Assembly: GCA_031418035.1 (NCBI GenBank)
Contig: JANOWU010000158.1
Span: 1-35,367, forward strand
Direction: 5' to 3'
Origin: JANOYY01 sp031418035
Lineage (GTDB): Bacteria > Actinomycetota > Acidimicrobiia > Acidimicrobiales > JANYDT01
DNA: 35,367 bases
Positions 1 through 8,643 of this stretch are shown here, in pieces. The first letter of the stretch is position 1, and every line of letters begins with the position of its first letter. A program made the position numbers and the translations under genes. Under the pieces are notes generated by a model that worked only from the letters and a program-made list of their open reading frames with translations, made no database searches and was not told the origin of the DNA.

Positions 1-18
1 CCTTGTTAGCCGTGCTGA

Positions 19-33
19 CCGACTCGGTGTCGG
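19..33 (-). terminator. Weak hairpin downstream of pgi
   Basis: A 5-bp perfect stem (CCGAC/GTCGG) with a 5-nt loop lies just beyond the pgi stop. There is no U-tract, so a terminator role is only suggested by position. The remaining bases 1-41 show nothing else. Confidence 0.2.
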
Positions 34-41
34 CCCGGACA

Positions 42-1673
42 TCAGCGAGCGTCGCGGTAGCGGGTGATCAGCGCGTTCGTCGATGAGTCGTGAGTCAGAC
101 CGTGCACGTCAAACGATGGATCCAGCTCCTTGCCGATGGCCGTGGCCAGCGCCTTGCCGAGTTCGACACCCCATTGGTCGAAGGAGTTCACGTTCCAAAT
201 GACCCCCTGAACAAACACCTTGTGCTCGTACAGTGCGATCAGCTCGCCGAGGACGCGTGGGGTGAGCCGTGGCGCAGTGATGCTCGACGTCGGCCGGTTG
301 CCCTCGAAGGTGCGGTGAGGAATCAGCTCATCGGGGCAGTTCTCCGCTCGAAGTTGTTCTGCGCTCTTGCCGAAGGCGAGTGCTTCGGTTTGGGCGAAGA
401 AGTTCGACATCAACAAGTTGTGGTGATGAGCAAGGGGATGGTTCGGTGTGAGAAAACCAATGAAGTCCGACGGGATCAGCGTTGTTCCCTGATGCAGCAA
501 CTGGTAGTACGCGTGCTGACCATTTGTGCCAGGGGTACCCCAGATGATCGGTCCCGAATCGGCGCGCAACGTGTTTCCGTCGCGATCCACCGACTTGCCG
601 TTCGACTCCATGTCGAGCTGCTGGAGGTACGCGGAGAAGCGTGACAGTTCGTTCGCGTAGGGAAGGATCGCATACGTCTGGGCATCGAAGAAGTTTCGGT
701 ACCAGACACCTATCAGGGCCAGGAGCACCGGAACGTTGGCGGCAAACGGTGTGGTTCGAAAGTGCTCGTCGATGGTCCGAAATCCGGCAAGAAACTCCGA
801 GAACTGCTCCGGCCCGATCGCAATCATCAGTGACAGTCCGATCGCCGAGTCAACCGAATAGCGTCCACCCACCCAGTCCCAGAACCCGAACATGTTGGCT
901 TCGTCGATTCCGAATTCACGTACTTTGGTGGCGTTCGTCGAGACGGCAACGAAGTGTTTCCCGACGGCGTCTGCTCCCAGTGCGTCGGTCAACCATGTAC
1001 GAGCCGACGTCGCATTCGTGATGGTTTCGATGGTGGTGAAGGTTTTGGAGCTCACGACAAAGAGCGTCTCGGCAGGGTCGAGGTCAATCGTTGCCTCATA
1101 GAGGTCAGCGCCGTCGACGTTCGATACGAAGCGGCAGCGAAGCCCTCGGTCGCTGTAGCTCTTGAGCGCTTCGTAGGCCATCGCCGGCCCGAGGTCCGAG
1201 CCGCCGATGCCGATGTTGACCACGTTGCGAATACGTTGGCCCGTGGCACCGACCCATGCTCCGGATCGAACCCGGTTCGCGAATTCGGCCATGTGGTCCA
1301 GGACTTCGTGGACGTCGTGGACGACGTTGTGTCCGTCGACGAGGATCGATTGGTCCCTCGTCGCGCGAAGCGCAGTGTGGAGGACCGCTCGCCCCTCGGT
1401 CGTGTTGAAGGTCTGGCCCGTGAACATCGCCGTTATGGCCTCAGCGAGTTTGGATTGTTCGACGAGCCCGAGGAGCGATTCCATGCCCTCGTCGGTCACC
1501 CGGTGCTTGGAGAGATCGCACGTGAGCGACCCAGCAGAGAAGGTGTACTTTTGCGCACGGTTCGGGTCGGCGGCGAACAATTCCCTCAGATGAACATCCC
1601 GAGTGGTCGCCGCGGCCTCCGACAAGCGGATCCAGGCCGGCGATCCAACAGTGGGGGTCGAGAAGTTGCTCAT
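42..1673 (-). CDS. pgi: Glucose-6-phosphate isomerase
   Basis: Cytoplasmic enzyme that interconverts glucose-6-phosphate and fructose-6-phosphate in glycolysis and gluconeogenesis. The family signatures are all present: a Rossmann-like block with NIGIGGSDLGP, the WDWVGGRYSV block, the ESNGKSV glutamate region, GQHAYYQLLHQG with the catalytic His, and the C-terminal QWGVELGK with the catalytic Lys. At 543 residues from ATG 1673 it has normal family length. A GTG at 1712 in the same frame would add 13 residues. A GGAAG lies only 2 nt before that GTG, too close for a usual ribosome site, so I prefer 1673, although neither start has a convincing Shine-Dalgarno. It is the last gene of a minus-strand run (secreted protein, ABC ATPase, permease, pgi) and probably a housekeeping gene co-transcribed by position rather than function. 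Confidence 0.97.
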   Translation of the reverse strand: MSNFSTPTVGSPAWIRLSEAAATTRDVHLRELFAADPNRAQKYTFSAGSLTCDLSKHRVTDEGMESLLGLVEQSKLAEAITAMFTGQTFNTTEGRAVLHTALRATRDQSILVDGHNVVHDVHEVLDHMAEFANRVRSGAWVGATGQRIRNVVNIGIGGSDLGPAMAYEALKSYSDRGLRCRFVSNVDGADLYEATIDLDPAETLFVVSSKTFTTIETITNATSARTWLTDALGADAVGKHFVAVSTNATKVREFGIDEANMFGFWDWVGGRYSVDSAIGLSLMIAIGPEQFSEFLAGFRTIDEHFRTTPFAANVPVLLALIGVWYRNFFDAQTYAILPYANELSRFSAYLQQLDMESNGKSVDRDGNTLRADSGPIIWGTPGTNGQHAYYQLLHQGTTLIPSDFIGFLTPNHPLAHHHNLLMSNFFAQTEALAFGKSAEQLRAENCPDELIPHRTFEGNRPTSSITAPRLTPRVLGELIALYEHKVFVQGVIWNVNSFDQWGVELGKALATAIGKELDPSFDVHGLTHDSSTNALITRYRDAR

Positions 1674-1734
1674 CGGCCCATTCTGGTCGTCGGTCGGCGG
1701 TAGTGGTGGCACCGCTTCCAGGCCGAGGGGTTCC

Positions 1735-3399
1735 TCAGACGGCTGCTCGCCGCCCGCCGATGGTGCTCAGCAGTTCTGTTTCGCGGTTACGGACCAGTCG
1801 CATGGCGAGGCGGACACCGAGGTGCCAGCACAGCAAGGAGTACGGGACGGTGAGGACGATGGCCAGGAGCAGGAACAGGTTGTTCCCGGCGATCCACGCG
1901 ACAGCGAGACCAACGAATGGCGGCACTGCTCCGACGATGACGCTGGCGATGCCGACGATGGCGAAAAGACTCACGAGTCCGCCGTTGCCTCGGTTCGCTC
2001 GCTTGTTGGAGTGCGGATTCGTGGAGTCAGGCTGGTTGAAGGGAGCGAGGACTGAGATGACCGAGCCGACGCCGAGTGGAAGTCCGATGAGCGCGAACGA
2101 CGCAGCGACAAGGACGACGAACTGACGCCAGCCGCCGGAAAGCGTCGCCAACACCACTGCGGCGAGAACGACCGGAATGAACAGGTTCGGGCTCGCAGCA
2201 GCAGATCGAGCGATGAGTTGATCCTTCAGGCGAACCCCGGCGGTCTGCTCCATCCAGAGCGATGCTGCGTCGGCGCCGAGCACGTTGTTCGTCGCATGAA
2301 CCCCGAAGAGTGACGCAACGACGGCTCCGAAGACGGCGTTCGGGTTGCCGGTGACGTAGCGCATCGACTGCAACAGTGCGAATACCGTTCCGATAACCAC
2401 GGAGATGATCAGGGAACTCCGTCGTTGCGGTGAGCGCGACAGGTAACGGAGCTCTTTCGAAGCCAGGACCACCGTCGGATGTGACACCCATCTCCGTAGT
2501 GCTTTCGGGACCAGGGAATGTACGTGTGTGCTTCGTGTCGCTGCCGTGTGTCGAATCGAATCGGGATCTACGAGAAGCCTGTCGATGCCCCTCAACCAGA
2601 TCGAGAAACAAAGTACACATATTAAACTGATCGCGATCAATCGTATCGATGGTTGCAGGATCAGGCCTCGCCGAAGTTCGAGGATCGCCTGAGCGATCTG
2701 ACCGGAAGGCAACCATCGAAGCGAACGCAGGATCTGAGCCTTGGCCGAATCGCTCAAGAAGCGCAGCGATTGTGTCCCAAGAAAGATGGCGGCCGCACCC
2801 AACGACGCGAGGAGTATCGAAAGGTCCTTGCCTCGACGCGAACGGCCAGCGAACGCGAGGGACACCGACAGTGCTCGTGATGCGGCGAGGTTGGCGAGCA
2901 GCGCAAGGATCGCCGCCACCACCGTGAAGATAAGTACCTTCATCTCGGGATGAAATCCGATGACGACGCCGACCAGCGCAATCACCGTACCGAGGGGTAG
3001 CGGGCCGAGCAGCGCGCCGATGACCAATCCCTTTCGCAGATCTGATCGCCGGAGAGGAAGAAGGGCGAGCCGTGTGGGGTCGAGAGAATCATCGACGCCA
3101 CCAACGAGGAGCGGACCGAAGACCCACAGCCCGAACAGGCTGGTAAGCAGCAGCGTCAGGCGTTCGGCCGCAACGACGGGCGGGTGATTCGCGGGCGTCG
3201 TCGCAATGGAGATCGCGGTATAGAGCGAGCCGCCAAGCGTGACTGTCATGGCCAGTATCGACCACCACGATCGCGCTTTGGCCCCAAAGATCGAGTTGCG
3301 AAGAATCGTCAACTTCAGTGCAGCCATGGTCCGCGCCAAGGACGCGGGCTTGGAGGAAGGCGCTGGAGCGTGGGCCTCGGAAGGATTCACAAACGTCAT
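1735..3399 (-). CDS. ABC transporter permease-like multi-span membrane protein
   Basis: Integral membrane protein of about 554 residues, predicted to be the membrane half of the transporter whose ATPase is encoded immediately upstream. Many hydrophobic segments are visible, for example WWSILAMTVTLGGSLYTA, LLLTSLFGLWVFGPLLVGG, VIGALLGPLPLGTVIALVGVVIGF and the C-terminal pair AVAWIAGNNLFLLLAIVL. This matches exporter permeases of the ABC-2-like type with two bundles, but I cannot assign a named family. I start it at ATG 3399 (MTFVNPSEAH), 10 bp after the ATPase stop. The upstream in-frame extension overlaps the ATPase gene and has no membrane character. The substrate is unknown. The neighbouring secreted repeat protein may be a partner. 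Confidence 0.85.
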   Translation of the reverse strand: MTFVNPSEAHAPAPSSKPASLARTMAALKLTILRNSIFGAKARSWWSILAMTVTLGGSLYTAISIATTPANHPPVVAAERLTLLLTSLFGLWVFGPLLVGGVDDSLDPTRLALLPLRRSDLRKGLVIGALLGPLPLGTVIALVGVVIGFHPEMKVLIFTVVAAILALLANLAASRALSVSLAFAGRSRRGKDLSILLASLGAAAIFLGTQSLRFLSDSAKAQILRSLRWLPSGQIAQAILELRRGLILQPSIRLIAISLICVLCFSIWLRGIDRLLVDPDSIRHTAATRSTHVHSLVPKALRRWVSHPTVVLASKELRYLSRSPQRRSSLIISVVIGTVFALLQSMRYVTGNPNAVFGAVVASLFGVHATNNVLGADAASLWMEQTAGVRLKDQLIARSAAASPNLFIPVVLAAVVLATLSGGWRQFVVLVAASFALIGLPLGVGSVISVLAPFNQPDSTNPHSNKRANRGNGGLVSLFAIVGIASVIVGAVPPFVGLAVAWIAGNNLFLLLAIVLTVPYSLLCWHLGVRLAMRLVRNRETELLSTIGGRRAAV

Positions 3400-3409
3400 G
3401 TCGGGCCGG

Positions 3410-4201
3410 CTATGCGATGGAAGGCTCGCGGTCGAGCCACGCGAGCGACGCACTGTCGCGGTCCCCTCCGACGGCTTTGATGAATACGTCTTCGAGGCGG
3501 TCGCCGTTGCGGACCTCATCGACGGTACCGCTCAGGAGCACCTCGCCACGATCGAGCACGGCAATGTGGGAACACAGCTCCTGCACCGTGTCCATGACGT
3601 GGCTCGACAGGACCACGGTACCGCCGGCGCTTTGATACGCGCGCAGAACATCGACCAGAACCCGGACCGAAACCGGATCGACCGACTCGAACGGCTCGTC
3701 GAGAAACAGGATTCGTGGGGTGTGGATGAGCGCGGCGGCTAATCCGATCTTCTTGCGCATCCCGGTCGAATAGTCAGCGACGAGTTCGTCGGAACTTGCC
3801 GCGAACCCAAGCACCTGAAGGAGTTCGTCGGTGCGAATCTGGAGTTCAGCGGGAGGAATACGTCGAAGCAGGCCGATGTAGGAAATCAACTCCCGACCCG
3901 AGAGCCGTTCGAGGAGGTGCAGGTCGTCGGGCAGCACGCCGATGAGGTCGCGTATGGCGTCCGGTCGGGGCCACACGGGAATCGACGCGATGTGGACCTC
4001 ACCGGTGTCGGGCGCCTGAAGGCCGGTAAGTGCACGTAGCAACGTGGTTTTGCCCGCGCCGTTCGGTCCAACGAGCCCAAAGAACACGCCCTGGGGGATC
4101 GTGATCGAAACGTCGTTCAACGCGTGAATCGTTGAGGATTTGCCTACGAAAGACTTGCCTACACCTGTGCACTCGACCGCTGGTCTACCGAAATCACTCA
4201 C
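3410..4201 (-). CDS. ABC transporter ATP-binding protein
   Basis: Cytoplasmic ATPase subunit, 263 residues, that powers the adjacent permease. Visible motifs in order: Walker A GPNGAGKTT at residues 45-53, the Q-loop region after it, an ABC signature YSTGMRKK at about 144-151 (a variant of the usual LSGGQ, typical of ABC-2 type exporter ATPases), Walker B ILFLDEP at about 164-170, and the H-loop SSHVMDT near 200. Translation starts at a GTG. The permease start follows 10 bp after its stop, so the two are an operon. Architecture and signature favour export over import. The substrate cannot be read from sequence. Confidence 0.95.
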   Translation of the reverse strand: MSDFGRPAVECTGVGKSFVGKSSTIHALNDVSITIPQGVFFGLVGPNGAGKTTLLRALTGLQAPDTGEVHIASIPVWPRPDAIRDLIGVLPDDLHLLERLSGRELISYIGLLRRIPPAELQIRTDELLQVLGFAASSDELVADYSTGMRKKIGLAAALIHTPRILFLDEPFESVDPVSVRVLVDVLRAYQSAGGTVVLSSHVMDTVQELCSHIAVLDRGEVLLSGTVDEVRNGDRLEDVFIKAVGGDRDSASLAWLDREPSIA

Positions 4202-4270
4202 ACTTCGGTATCGGCAGCTTCGATGGGGGAGTTGAGCGGGTCCCCCACCCTCGTCAGACGGTCACGTGAA

Positions 4271-5113
4271 CTATGGGTTGGCGGCCCGACACGTCTCGAT
4301 GGCTGCTCGGGTCTTCTCGTCGAAGTTCGGGCGTCCACCGCCACCGCCACCGCCACCACGACCGGCGTCGGACCCGGACCCAGAACCGTCAGACCCCCCG
4401 GCACCGCCACCGTTGCCTGGTGTGGGGAGGGTGATCCCCTGGGCGGCGACGCACTCACGCACCTTGTCGCTCATTCCTCGGCCACCGCCGCGTCCGCCGG
4501 GTCCACCGAATCCGCATTCCTGGGCCGCGGCGAGCACCTTGGGATCGTCGAAGTTGGGGCGGGCGCCGTCGGCGTCGGGCTCGGGCAGGGGGACACCGGC
4601 CTTTTCGAGGCATGCGCGAAGCTCGGCCATACGGGCAGGATCGCCGCCACGACCGCCGTCACCATCGGGCGGGCGCTTCGCACAGTTGCTCGTGACGAAC
4701 GTCGTGATCTTCTTCGATTGCGTGGCGATACCGGCGAGCGTCTTCTTTCCCGTGGCTTCGTCGCCCGCGGCCGCCTTGGTGAACGCCGTCTTGACCGCTT
4801 TCACGTCGGACTTCACTGCCGATGGTGCTTTGATCTCGATCTTCTGCCACTCGGCGGCAATTTGTTGCCACTTTTGCTTCTGGGTCCCGGTCGCGGAAGC
4901 GATGCTCGCCTGGGACGCCGTCAGTTGGTTACAGAAGGCGGCGCTCGGGTTCGGTGTGGCCGTCTTTGCCGTGGTCTTGGTGCTCGGCTTTGCCGGGGTC
5001 TTGGTGCTCGCTTTTGTCGTGGTCTTTGTGGCAGCGCCAACGGGACCCGAAATCACGAGAACCGCGCTGATGCTCATCGCAACAACTGCACAACGGTGAC
5101 TGAAACAACGCAT
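4271..5113 (-). CDS. Secreted protein with duplicated Cys/NFD motif and Gly-rich linkers
   Basis: 280 residues with an N-terminal signal peptide (AVVAMSISAVLVISGPVGA), a Lys/Thr/Ala/Pro-rich linker like those that span actinobacterial cell walls (about residues 28-58), a helical middle domain with two cysteines, and two copies of a motif of about 40 residues. Copy 1 runs LRACLEKAGVPLPEP then RPNFDDPKVLAAAQECG. Copy 2 runs VRECVAAQGITLPTP then RPNFDEKTRAAIETCR. The copies are separated by Gly-rich spacers and copy 2 is interrupted by a poly-Gly stretch. Start ATG 5113 has GGAGG 4 nt upstream. It precedes the ABC ATPase by 69 bp on the same strand, so it may be the exported or substrate-contacting partner of that transporter. 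I do not recognise a characterised function. Confidence 0.85.
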   Translation of the reverse strand: MRCFSHRCAVVAMSISAVLVISGPVGAATKTTTKASTKTPAKPSTKTTAKTATPNPSAAFCNQLTASQASIASATGTQKQKWQQIAAEWQKIEIKAPSAVKSDVKAVKTAFTKAAAGDEATGKKTLAGIATQSKKITTFVTSNCAKRPPDGDGGRGGDPARMAELRACLEKAGVPLPEPDADGARPNFDDPKVLAAAQECGFGGPGGRGGGRGMSDKVRECVAAQGITLPTPGNGGGAGGSDGSGSGSDAGRGGGGGGGGRPNFDEKTRAAIETCRAANP

Positions 5114-5194
5114 GATGCCTCCAAAAGGACCATTCGGGAAAGTACTTGCGAGTCAACAACTCCTAGGTGTGGGTTTGGTTAGAAGGAGACTGAG

Positions 5195-6091
5195 TCACAC
5201 CGGAAACTCTTTTGCTGCGACCAGGTCGACGAAGCGTTGAACGGCACCGTTTTCGAGGGCGTTTCGGCGTCGGACCAGAGCGATCTCGCGAGAGGTCAAC
5301 GGTTGCACTTCGGCTCGTTGCAGCGGGTTGGGTCCCGATTCGGCGACGCTCGCCGGAAGCGCACACCAGCCAACTCCGAGGCGCACCATCTGACGCAGCA
5401 CGTCGGGGTTGCTCGATTCCGCCTCGACGTGGAATTCGATGCCGCGAGCCGAGAGGGCGTGCTCGATCAGGCCGCGCGTCTGCGAGCCGGCGGGGTAGCC
5501 CACCCACGGCCCCCAGTGTTTTGGCGCGGTAGCGCTGAGTTTCGGGGGTCCGTACACGTAGATCGACTCCGTGTACACACGAGAGATTTCGAAGCTGGCC
5601 TCGTCGGCGGACAGGGAAGGGTTCGGGACCACGACCGCGGCCAGATCGAGCTCGCCGCTGCGTACCCGATTGGTCAGGGGCATGGATGGTTCGACGAGCA
5701 GCGTCGTGTGTACCAGTGGATTCTCCGCCCGGAACGTGCGCAGCGGTTCGGCCAGCAGTCCCAACGCCGCGGTGTCGATCATGCCGATGCGCAGCACGCC
5801 GCGGGTGCCCGATTCGATCTCGACGAGCCGCCCGGCCAGGTCGTCTACTGCGGCGAGAACGGTGCCGGCGACCGAGCCGACGACATTGCCGGCTGCCGTC
5901 GGCACCCGAGAACGTCCCCGGCGATCAAAGAGTGGCACACCGAGACGTCGCTCGACTTCGGCAATGGCCTGGCTCATCGCCGACTGGGTGACGCCGAGCT
6001 CGGCCGCCGCTTCGGTCCACGTTGCGGCACGTAGGGCGGCCTGCACGTAGACGAGCTGATGAACCGTGAGGTTGGGCAGACGATGAAACAT
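5195..6091 (-). CDS. LysR-family transcriptional regulator
   Basis: DNA-binding regulator of 298 residues, normal for the family. Residues about 8-67 form the winged helix-turn-helix (LVYVQAALRAATWTEAAAELGVTQSAMSQAIAE spans it). The rest is the periplasmic-binding-protein-like co-inducer domain beginning near GVLRIGMID. It is divergent from the inositol-phosphate synthase gene with 60 bp between starts, the usual arrangement when a LysR protein controls its neighbour. Regulation of ino1 is therefore my inference. A TAAGAT box 6 nt before its ATG suggests a leaderless mRNA. The effector is unknown. Confidence 0.95.
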   Translation of the reverse strand: MFHRLPNLTVHQLVYVQAALRAATWTEAAAELGVTQSAMSQAIAEVERRLGVPLFDRRGRSRVPTAAGNVVGSVAGTVLAAVDDLAGRLVEIESGTRGVLRIGMIDTAALGLLAEPLRTFRAENPLVHTTLLVEPSMPLTNRVRSGELDLAAVVVPNPSLSADEASFEISRVYTESIYVYGPPKLSATAPKHWGPWVGYPAGSQTRGLIEHALSARGIEFHVEAESSNPDVLRQMVRLGVGWCALPASVAESGPNPLQRAEVQPLTSREIALVRRRNALENGAVQRFVDLVAAKEFPV

Positions 6092-6092
6092 T

Positions 6093-6101
6093 AGATAATC
6101 T
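6093..6101. promoter_or_regulatory. Dyad AGAT-A-ATCT in the lysR/ino1 divergent promoter
   Basis: A perfect 4+4 dyad around one central base lies between the two divergent starts. It overlaps the putative lysR -10 box (TAAGAT, minus strand, 6098-6103) and a possible ino1 -10 box (TAATCT, plus strand, 6096-6101). Placement fits a LysR autoregulatory operator, but the dyad is short. Confidence 0.35.
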
Positions 6102-6103
6102 TA
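6098..6103 (-). promoter_or_regulatory. Leaderless -10 box of the lysR gene
   Basis: TAAGAT on the minus strand, exactly 6 nt before the lysR ATG at 6091. The same TANNNT-N6-ATG spacing recurs at three other genes in this window, which supports leaderless transcription. Confidence 0.45.
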
Positions 6104-6136
6104 TTCGATGCCCGTTTGTCTTACGACTTTCTCATT

Positions 6137-6141
6137 GGAAG
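6137..6141 (+). promoter_or_regulatory. Ribosome binding site that decides the ino1 start
   Basis: GGAAG lies 10 nt before ATG 6152. It favours that ATG over the in-frame TTG at 6116, which has no such site. Confidence 0.5.
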
Positions 6142-6151
6142 TGTAGAAGCC

Positions 6152-7450
6152 ATGACTGCTCGAACCATTGCACCCGCATCCGGCCGCCTCGGCATTTTGA
6201 CTCCGGGGATGGGCGCCGTGGCAACGACGCTGTATGCCGGCGTCATCGCCGCTCGCCAGGGACTCAATCTGCCCATCGGGTCACTCACCCAGATGGCGCA
6301 TATACGTCTCGGAAAGCGCGAAGACGGCCGCAATCCGATGATCAAAGAGTTCGTGCCGCTCGCCGATCTGAACGACATCGTGTTCGGCGGGTGGGACCCC
6401 ATCTCGTCGAACGCGCTCGAGGCCGCTCGTACCGCCGGCGTGTTGAGCAATGAGCACCTTGCGCCTCTCTCGCGGGAGCTCGAAGGCATCGTGGCAATGG
6501 ACGCGGTCTTCGATCAGCGCTGGGTGTCGCGTCTCGACGGCAAACGGGTGAAGACCGGTGCGACCAAGTTCGATCTGGCGATGCAGGTGATGGCCGACAT
6601 CGAGCGGTTCAAGTCGGAGAACGATCTCGAGCGTGTCGTGATCGTGTGGTGTGGCTCCACGGAGGCGTACCAGGAACCGTCGGCAGTACACGCCGACATT
6701 GCGTCGTTCGAGGCCGGGCTCAGGTCGAATGACCTGAACATTTCGCCGTCGCAAATCTATGCGTACGCAGCATTGATGTCGGGTGTGCCCTACGCCAACG
6801 GCGCGCCGAATCTCACGGTGGACTTGCCGTGCATCATCGAATTGTCGGAGCGCCAGGGCGTCCCGATCTGCGGCAAGGACTTCAAGACCGGCCAGACACT
6901 GATGAAGACGATCTTGGCGCCAGGGTTCAAAGCTCGCATGCTCGGTCTGCGGGGCTGGTACTCCACGAACATCCTGGGAAACCGTGACGGCGAGGTCCTC
7001 GACGACCCGGAGAACTTCAAATCCAAGGAAGTCTCAAAACTCGGCGTGCTCGACACGATCTTTCAGCCCGAGGTGAACCCCGACCTGTACGGAAACGTCG
7101 ATCACGTCGTCCGGATCAACTACTACCCACCTCGTGGTGACAACAAAGAGGGTTGGGATGCCATCGACATCTTCGGGTGGATGGGTTACGAGATGCAGAT
7201 CAAGGTCAACTTCTTGTGCCGCGACTCGATCCTTGCGGCGCCGATCGTCCTCGACCTTGCGCTCTTCATGGACCTCGCAATGCGGGCGGGCGAAGGTGGC
7301 TTGCAGGAGTGGTTGAGCTTCTATTTCAAAGCGCCCCAGTCAGCAAATCCCGCAGGCCCTGAACACGACATCTTCATTCAGCAGATCAAGCTGAAGAACA
7401 CGTTGCGCGAGTGGATGGGCGAGGCACTCGTCACCCACACCGAGGGGTAA
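6152..7450 (+). CDS. ino1: Inositol-3-phosphate synthase
   Basis: NAD-dependent enzyme that converts glucose-6-phosphate to inositol-3-phosphate, the entry to phosphatidylinositol and, in many actinobacteria, mycothiol. The 432 residues begin with the NAD-binding Rossmann segment LGILTPGMGAVATTLYAG. Family-specific stretches follow: NDIVFGGWDPIS, GKDFKTGQT with the substrate-binding Lys, and RINYYPPRGDNKEGWDAIDIFGW near the active site. It is longer than the roughly 360-residue mycobacterial form and resembles the longer type found in several other bacterial phyla. It uses the same glucose-6-phosphate pool as the pgi product encoded nearby. It is divergent from a LysR gene that probably controls it. 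A convergent gene follows, with a hairpin between them. Confidence 0.95.
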   Translation: MTARTIAPASGRLGILTPGMGAVATTLYAGVIAARQGLNLPIGSLTQMAHIRLGKREDGRNPMIKEFVPLADLNDIVFGGWDPISSNALEAARTAGVLSNEHLAPLSRELEGIVAMDAVFDQRWVSRLDGKRVKTGATKFDLAMQVMADIERFKSENDLERVVIVWCGSTEAYQEPSAVHADIASFEAGLRSNDLNISPSQIYAYAALMSGVPYANGAPNLTVDLPCIIELSERQGVPICGKDFKTGQTLMKTILAPGFKARMLGLRGWYSTNILGNRDGEVLDDPENFKSKEVSKLGVLDTIFQPEVNPDLYGNVDHVVRINYYPPRGDNKEGWDAIDIFGWMGYEMQIKVNFLCRDSILAAPIVLDLALFMDLAMRAGEGGLQEWLSFYFKAPQSANPAGPEHDIFIQQIKLKNTLREWMGEALVTHTEG

Positions 7451-7470
7451 TCTCTGTACGCTTAGTTTCT

Positions 7471-7487
7471 GTTTGCGCGCAGCAAAC
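7471..7487. terminator. Hairpin between convergent ino1 and agmatine deiminase genes
   Basis: GTTTGC / GCAAAC stem of 6 bp with loop GCGCA sits in the 47-bp gap between two convergent stops. It could end transcription from both sides. There is no clear U-tract. Confidence 0.45.
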
Positions 7488-7497
7488 GTGGGGGCGC

Positions 7498-8559
7498 TCA
7501 GAGAGCAGGGGGCAACGACGGAACCTGCTGTGTCGTGCAGTGGGGCCCACCGCCGCCGTACGCGATGATGTCGCCCGGGACACCCACGACCTCGCGCCCG
7601 GGATAGCAGGACCCGATGATGTCGAGCATGTCTTGGTCGGCGGCGTGTCCTGTGACGGGAACGATGACCGCTCCATTGCAGATGTACAGGTTGCAGTACG
7701 GCACCGGGAACCGTTCGCCCGCGACTTCACAATACGGAAGGACGGGGAGCTCCACGAGTTCCAGCGGACGACCGAGGGCGTCTTCGGTGCCGATCAAACA
7801 TCGTCGCGAGATGGCGAGTCGTTCGTATTCGGGATCGTCGCGGTCGCTGCAGTTCTGCCACAGCACCTTTCCGCCTTCGATGAACATGGCGACGAGATCG
7901 ATGTGGCTGTCCGTGTCACGGTCGTCGATCGAATACGGGATCCAGATGATCTTCTCGACGCCGAGGGATGCAGACAGCACCGACTCGATCTGACGTCGAC
8001 TCATCTCGGGGTTGCGATTCATGTTGAGGAGACACTGTTCCGTGGTGAGGAGCGTCCCTTCACCGTCGACGGTGATCGACCCACCCTCGAGGATCATCGG
8101 TACCCGCACGGTGTCGTGATCGGCCACCTCCGTCCATCGCCGCGGAATGTCATCGTCGGTGTCGAACGGGACGAACTTTTCCCCCCAGCCGTTGAAACCA
8201 AAATCGACCGCCACCCGTCGTGGCCTCTTATCGGCGTCGTAGCCCGTCACATAGATGGGCGCCGTGTCGCGCAACCACGCGTCGTCGAGCGGCATCTCCA
8301 CGACATCAAGGTTGGCGTGCGAACAGAGATCAGCCGCCACTTCGGCGTCCTGCGGACGCGCGAACACGGTGACCGGTTCATAGTTGGCGATCGTACGAGC
8401 AACATGTGACCAGGCGAGTTGCCCCTCTCGCAGACGATCGCGCCAGAAGTCCTCACGAGACGGAAACGCAATCAGTGTGCGCTCATGGTTCGCCGTCTCT
8501 GCCGGCATTCGAAGGCCTCGAAGATCCGCCAGGTTCGAGCTCACGAGTCGTGGTGACAT
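7498..8559 (-). CDS. Agmatine deiminase / peptidyl-arginine deiminase family protein
   Basis: Cytoplasmic guanidine hydrolase, 353 residues, of the Porphyromonas-type PAD fold. Agmatine to N-carbamoylputrescine is the commonest reaction. Catalytic landmarks are visible: DDAWLRDTAPI near residue 95, EGGSI in the middle, the DSHIDLVAMF histidine region, and the nucleophile Cys341 in GGGGPHCTTQQVP. The usual DGHID reads DSHID here, a small departure that may affect substrate choice. A TAGGCT box 7 nt before the ATG suggests leaderless transcription. No other polyamine gene is adjacent, so I keep the name at family level. Confidence 0.9.
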   Translation of the reverse strand: MSPRLVSSNLADLRGLRMPAETANHERTLIAFPSREDFWRDRLREGQLAWSHVARTIANYEPVTVFARPQDAEVAADLCSHANLDVVEMPLDDAWLRDTAPIYVTGYDADKRPRRVAVDFGFNGWGEKFVPFDTDDDIPRRWTEVADHDTVRVPMILEGGSITVDGEGTLLTTEQCLLNMNRNPEMSRRQIESVLSASLGVEKIIWIPYSIDDRDTDSHIDLVAMFIEGGKVLWQNCSDRDDPEYERLAISRRCLIGTEDALGRPLELVELPVLPYCEVAGERFPVPYCNLYICNGAVIVPVTGHAADQDMLDIIGSCYPGREVVGVPGDIIAYGGGGPHCTTQQVPSLPPAL

Positions 8560-8566
8560 GACGCCG

Positions 8567-8572
8567 AGCCTA
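8567..8572 (-). promoter_or_regulatory. Leaderless -10 box of the deiminase gene
   Basis: TAGGCT on the minus strand, 7 nt before ATG 8559. No -35 element is recognisable. Confidence 0.4.
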
Positions 8573-8643
8573 CCGGTGTGTCGCCGAAGTGCATTGGCGG
8601 AGACGATTCCGGTTGGACGGTTTCCGACCGACGTCGCGAGGCG

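Noticed and set aside
954..1703. Plus-strand open frame of about 250 codons opposite pgi
   Set aside because: Antisense shadow of a clear pgi gene; the translation resembles no protein.
5128..5156. Promoter with TTGACT -35 before the secreted repeat protein gene
   Set aside because: The hexamer 17 bp downstream is ATGGTC, a poor -10, so the match is not convincing.
6108..6146. 12-codon open frame as a real leader gene of ino1
   Set aside because: Too short to support as a gene; kept only as an observation under the lysR/ino1 finding.
7411..8409. Plus-strand open frame opposite the deiminase gene
   Set aside because: Shadow frame; the minus strand encodes all catalytic motifs of the deiminase family.
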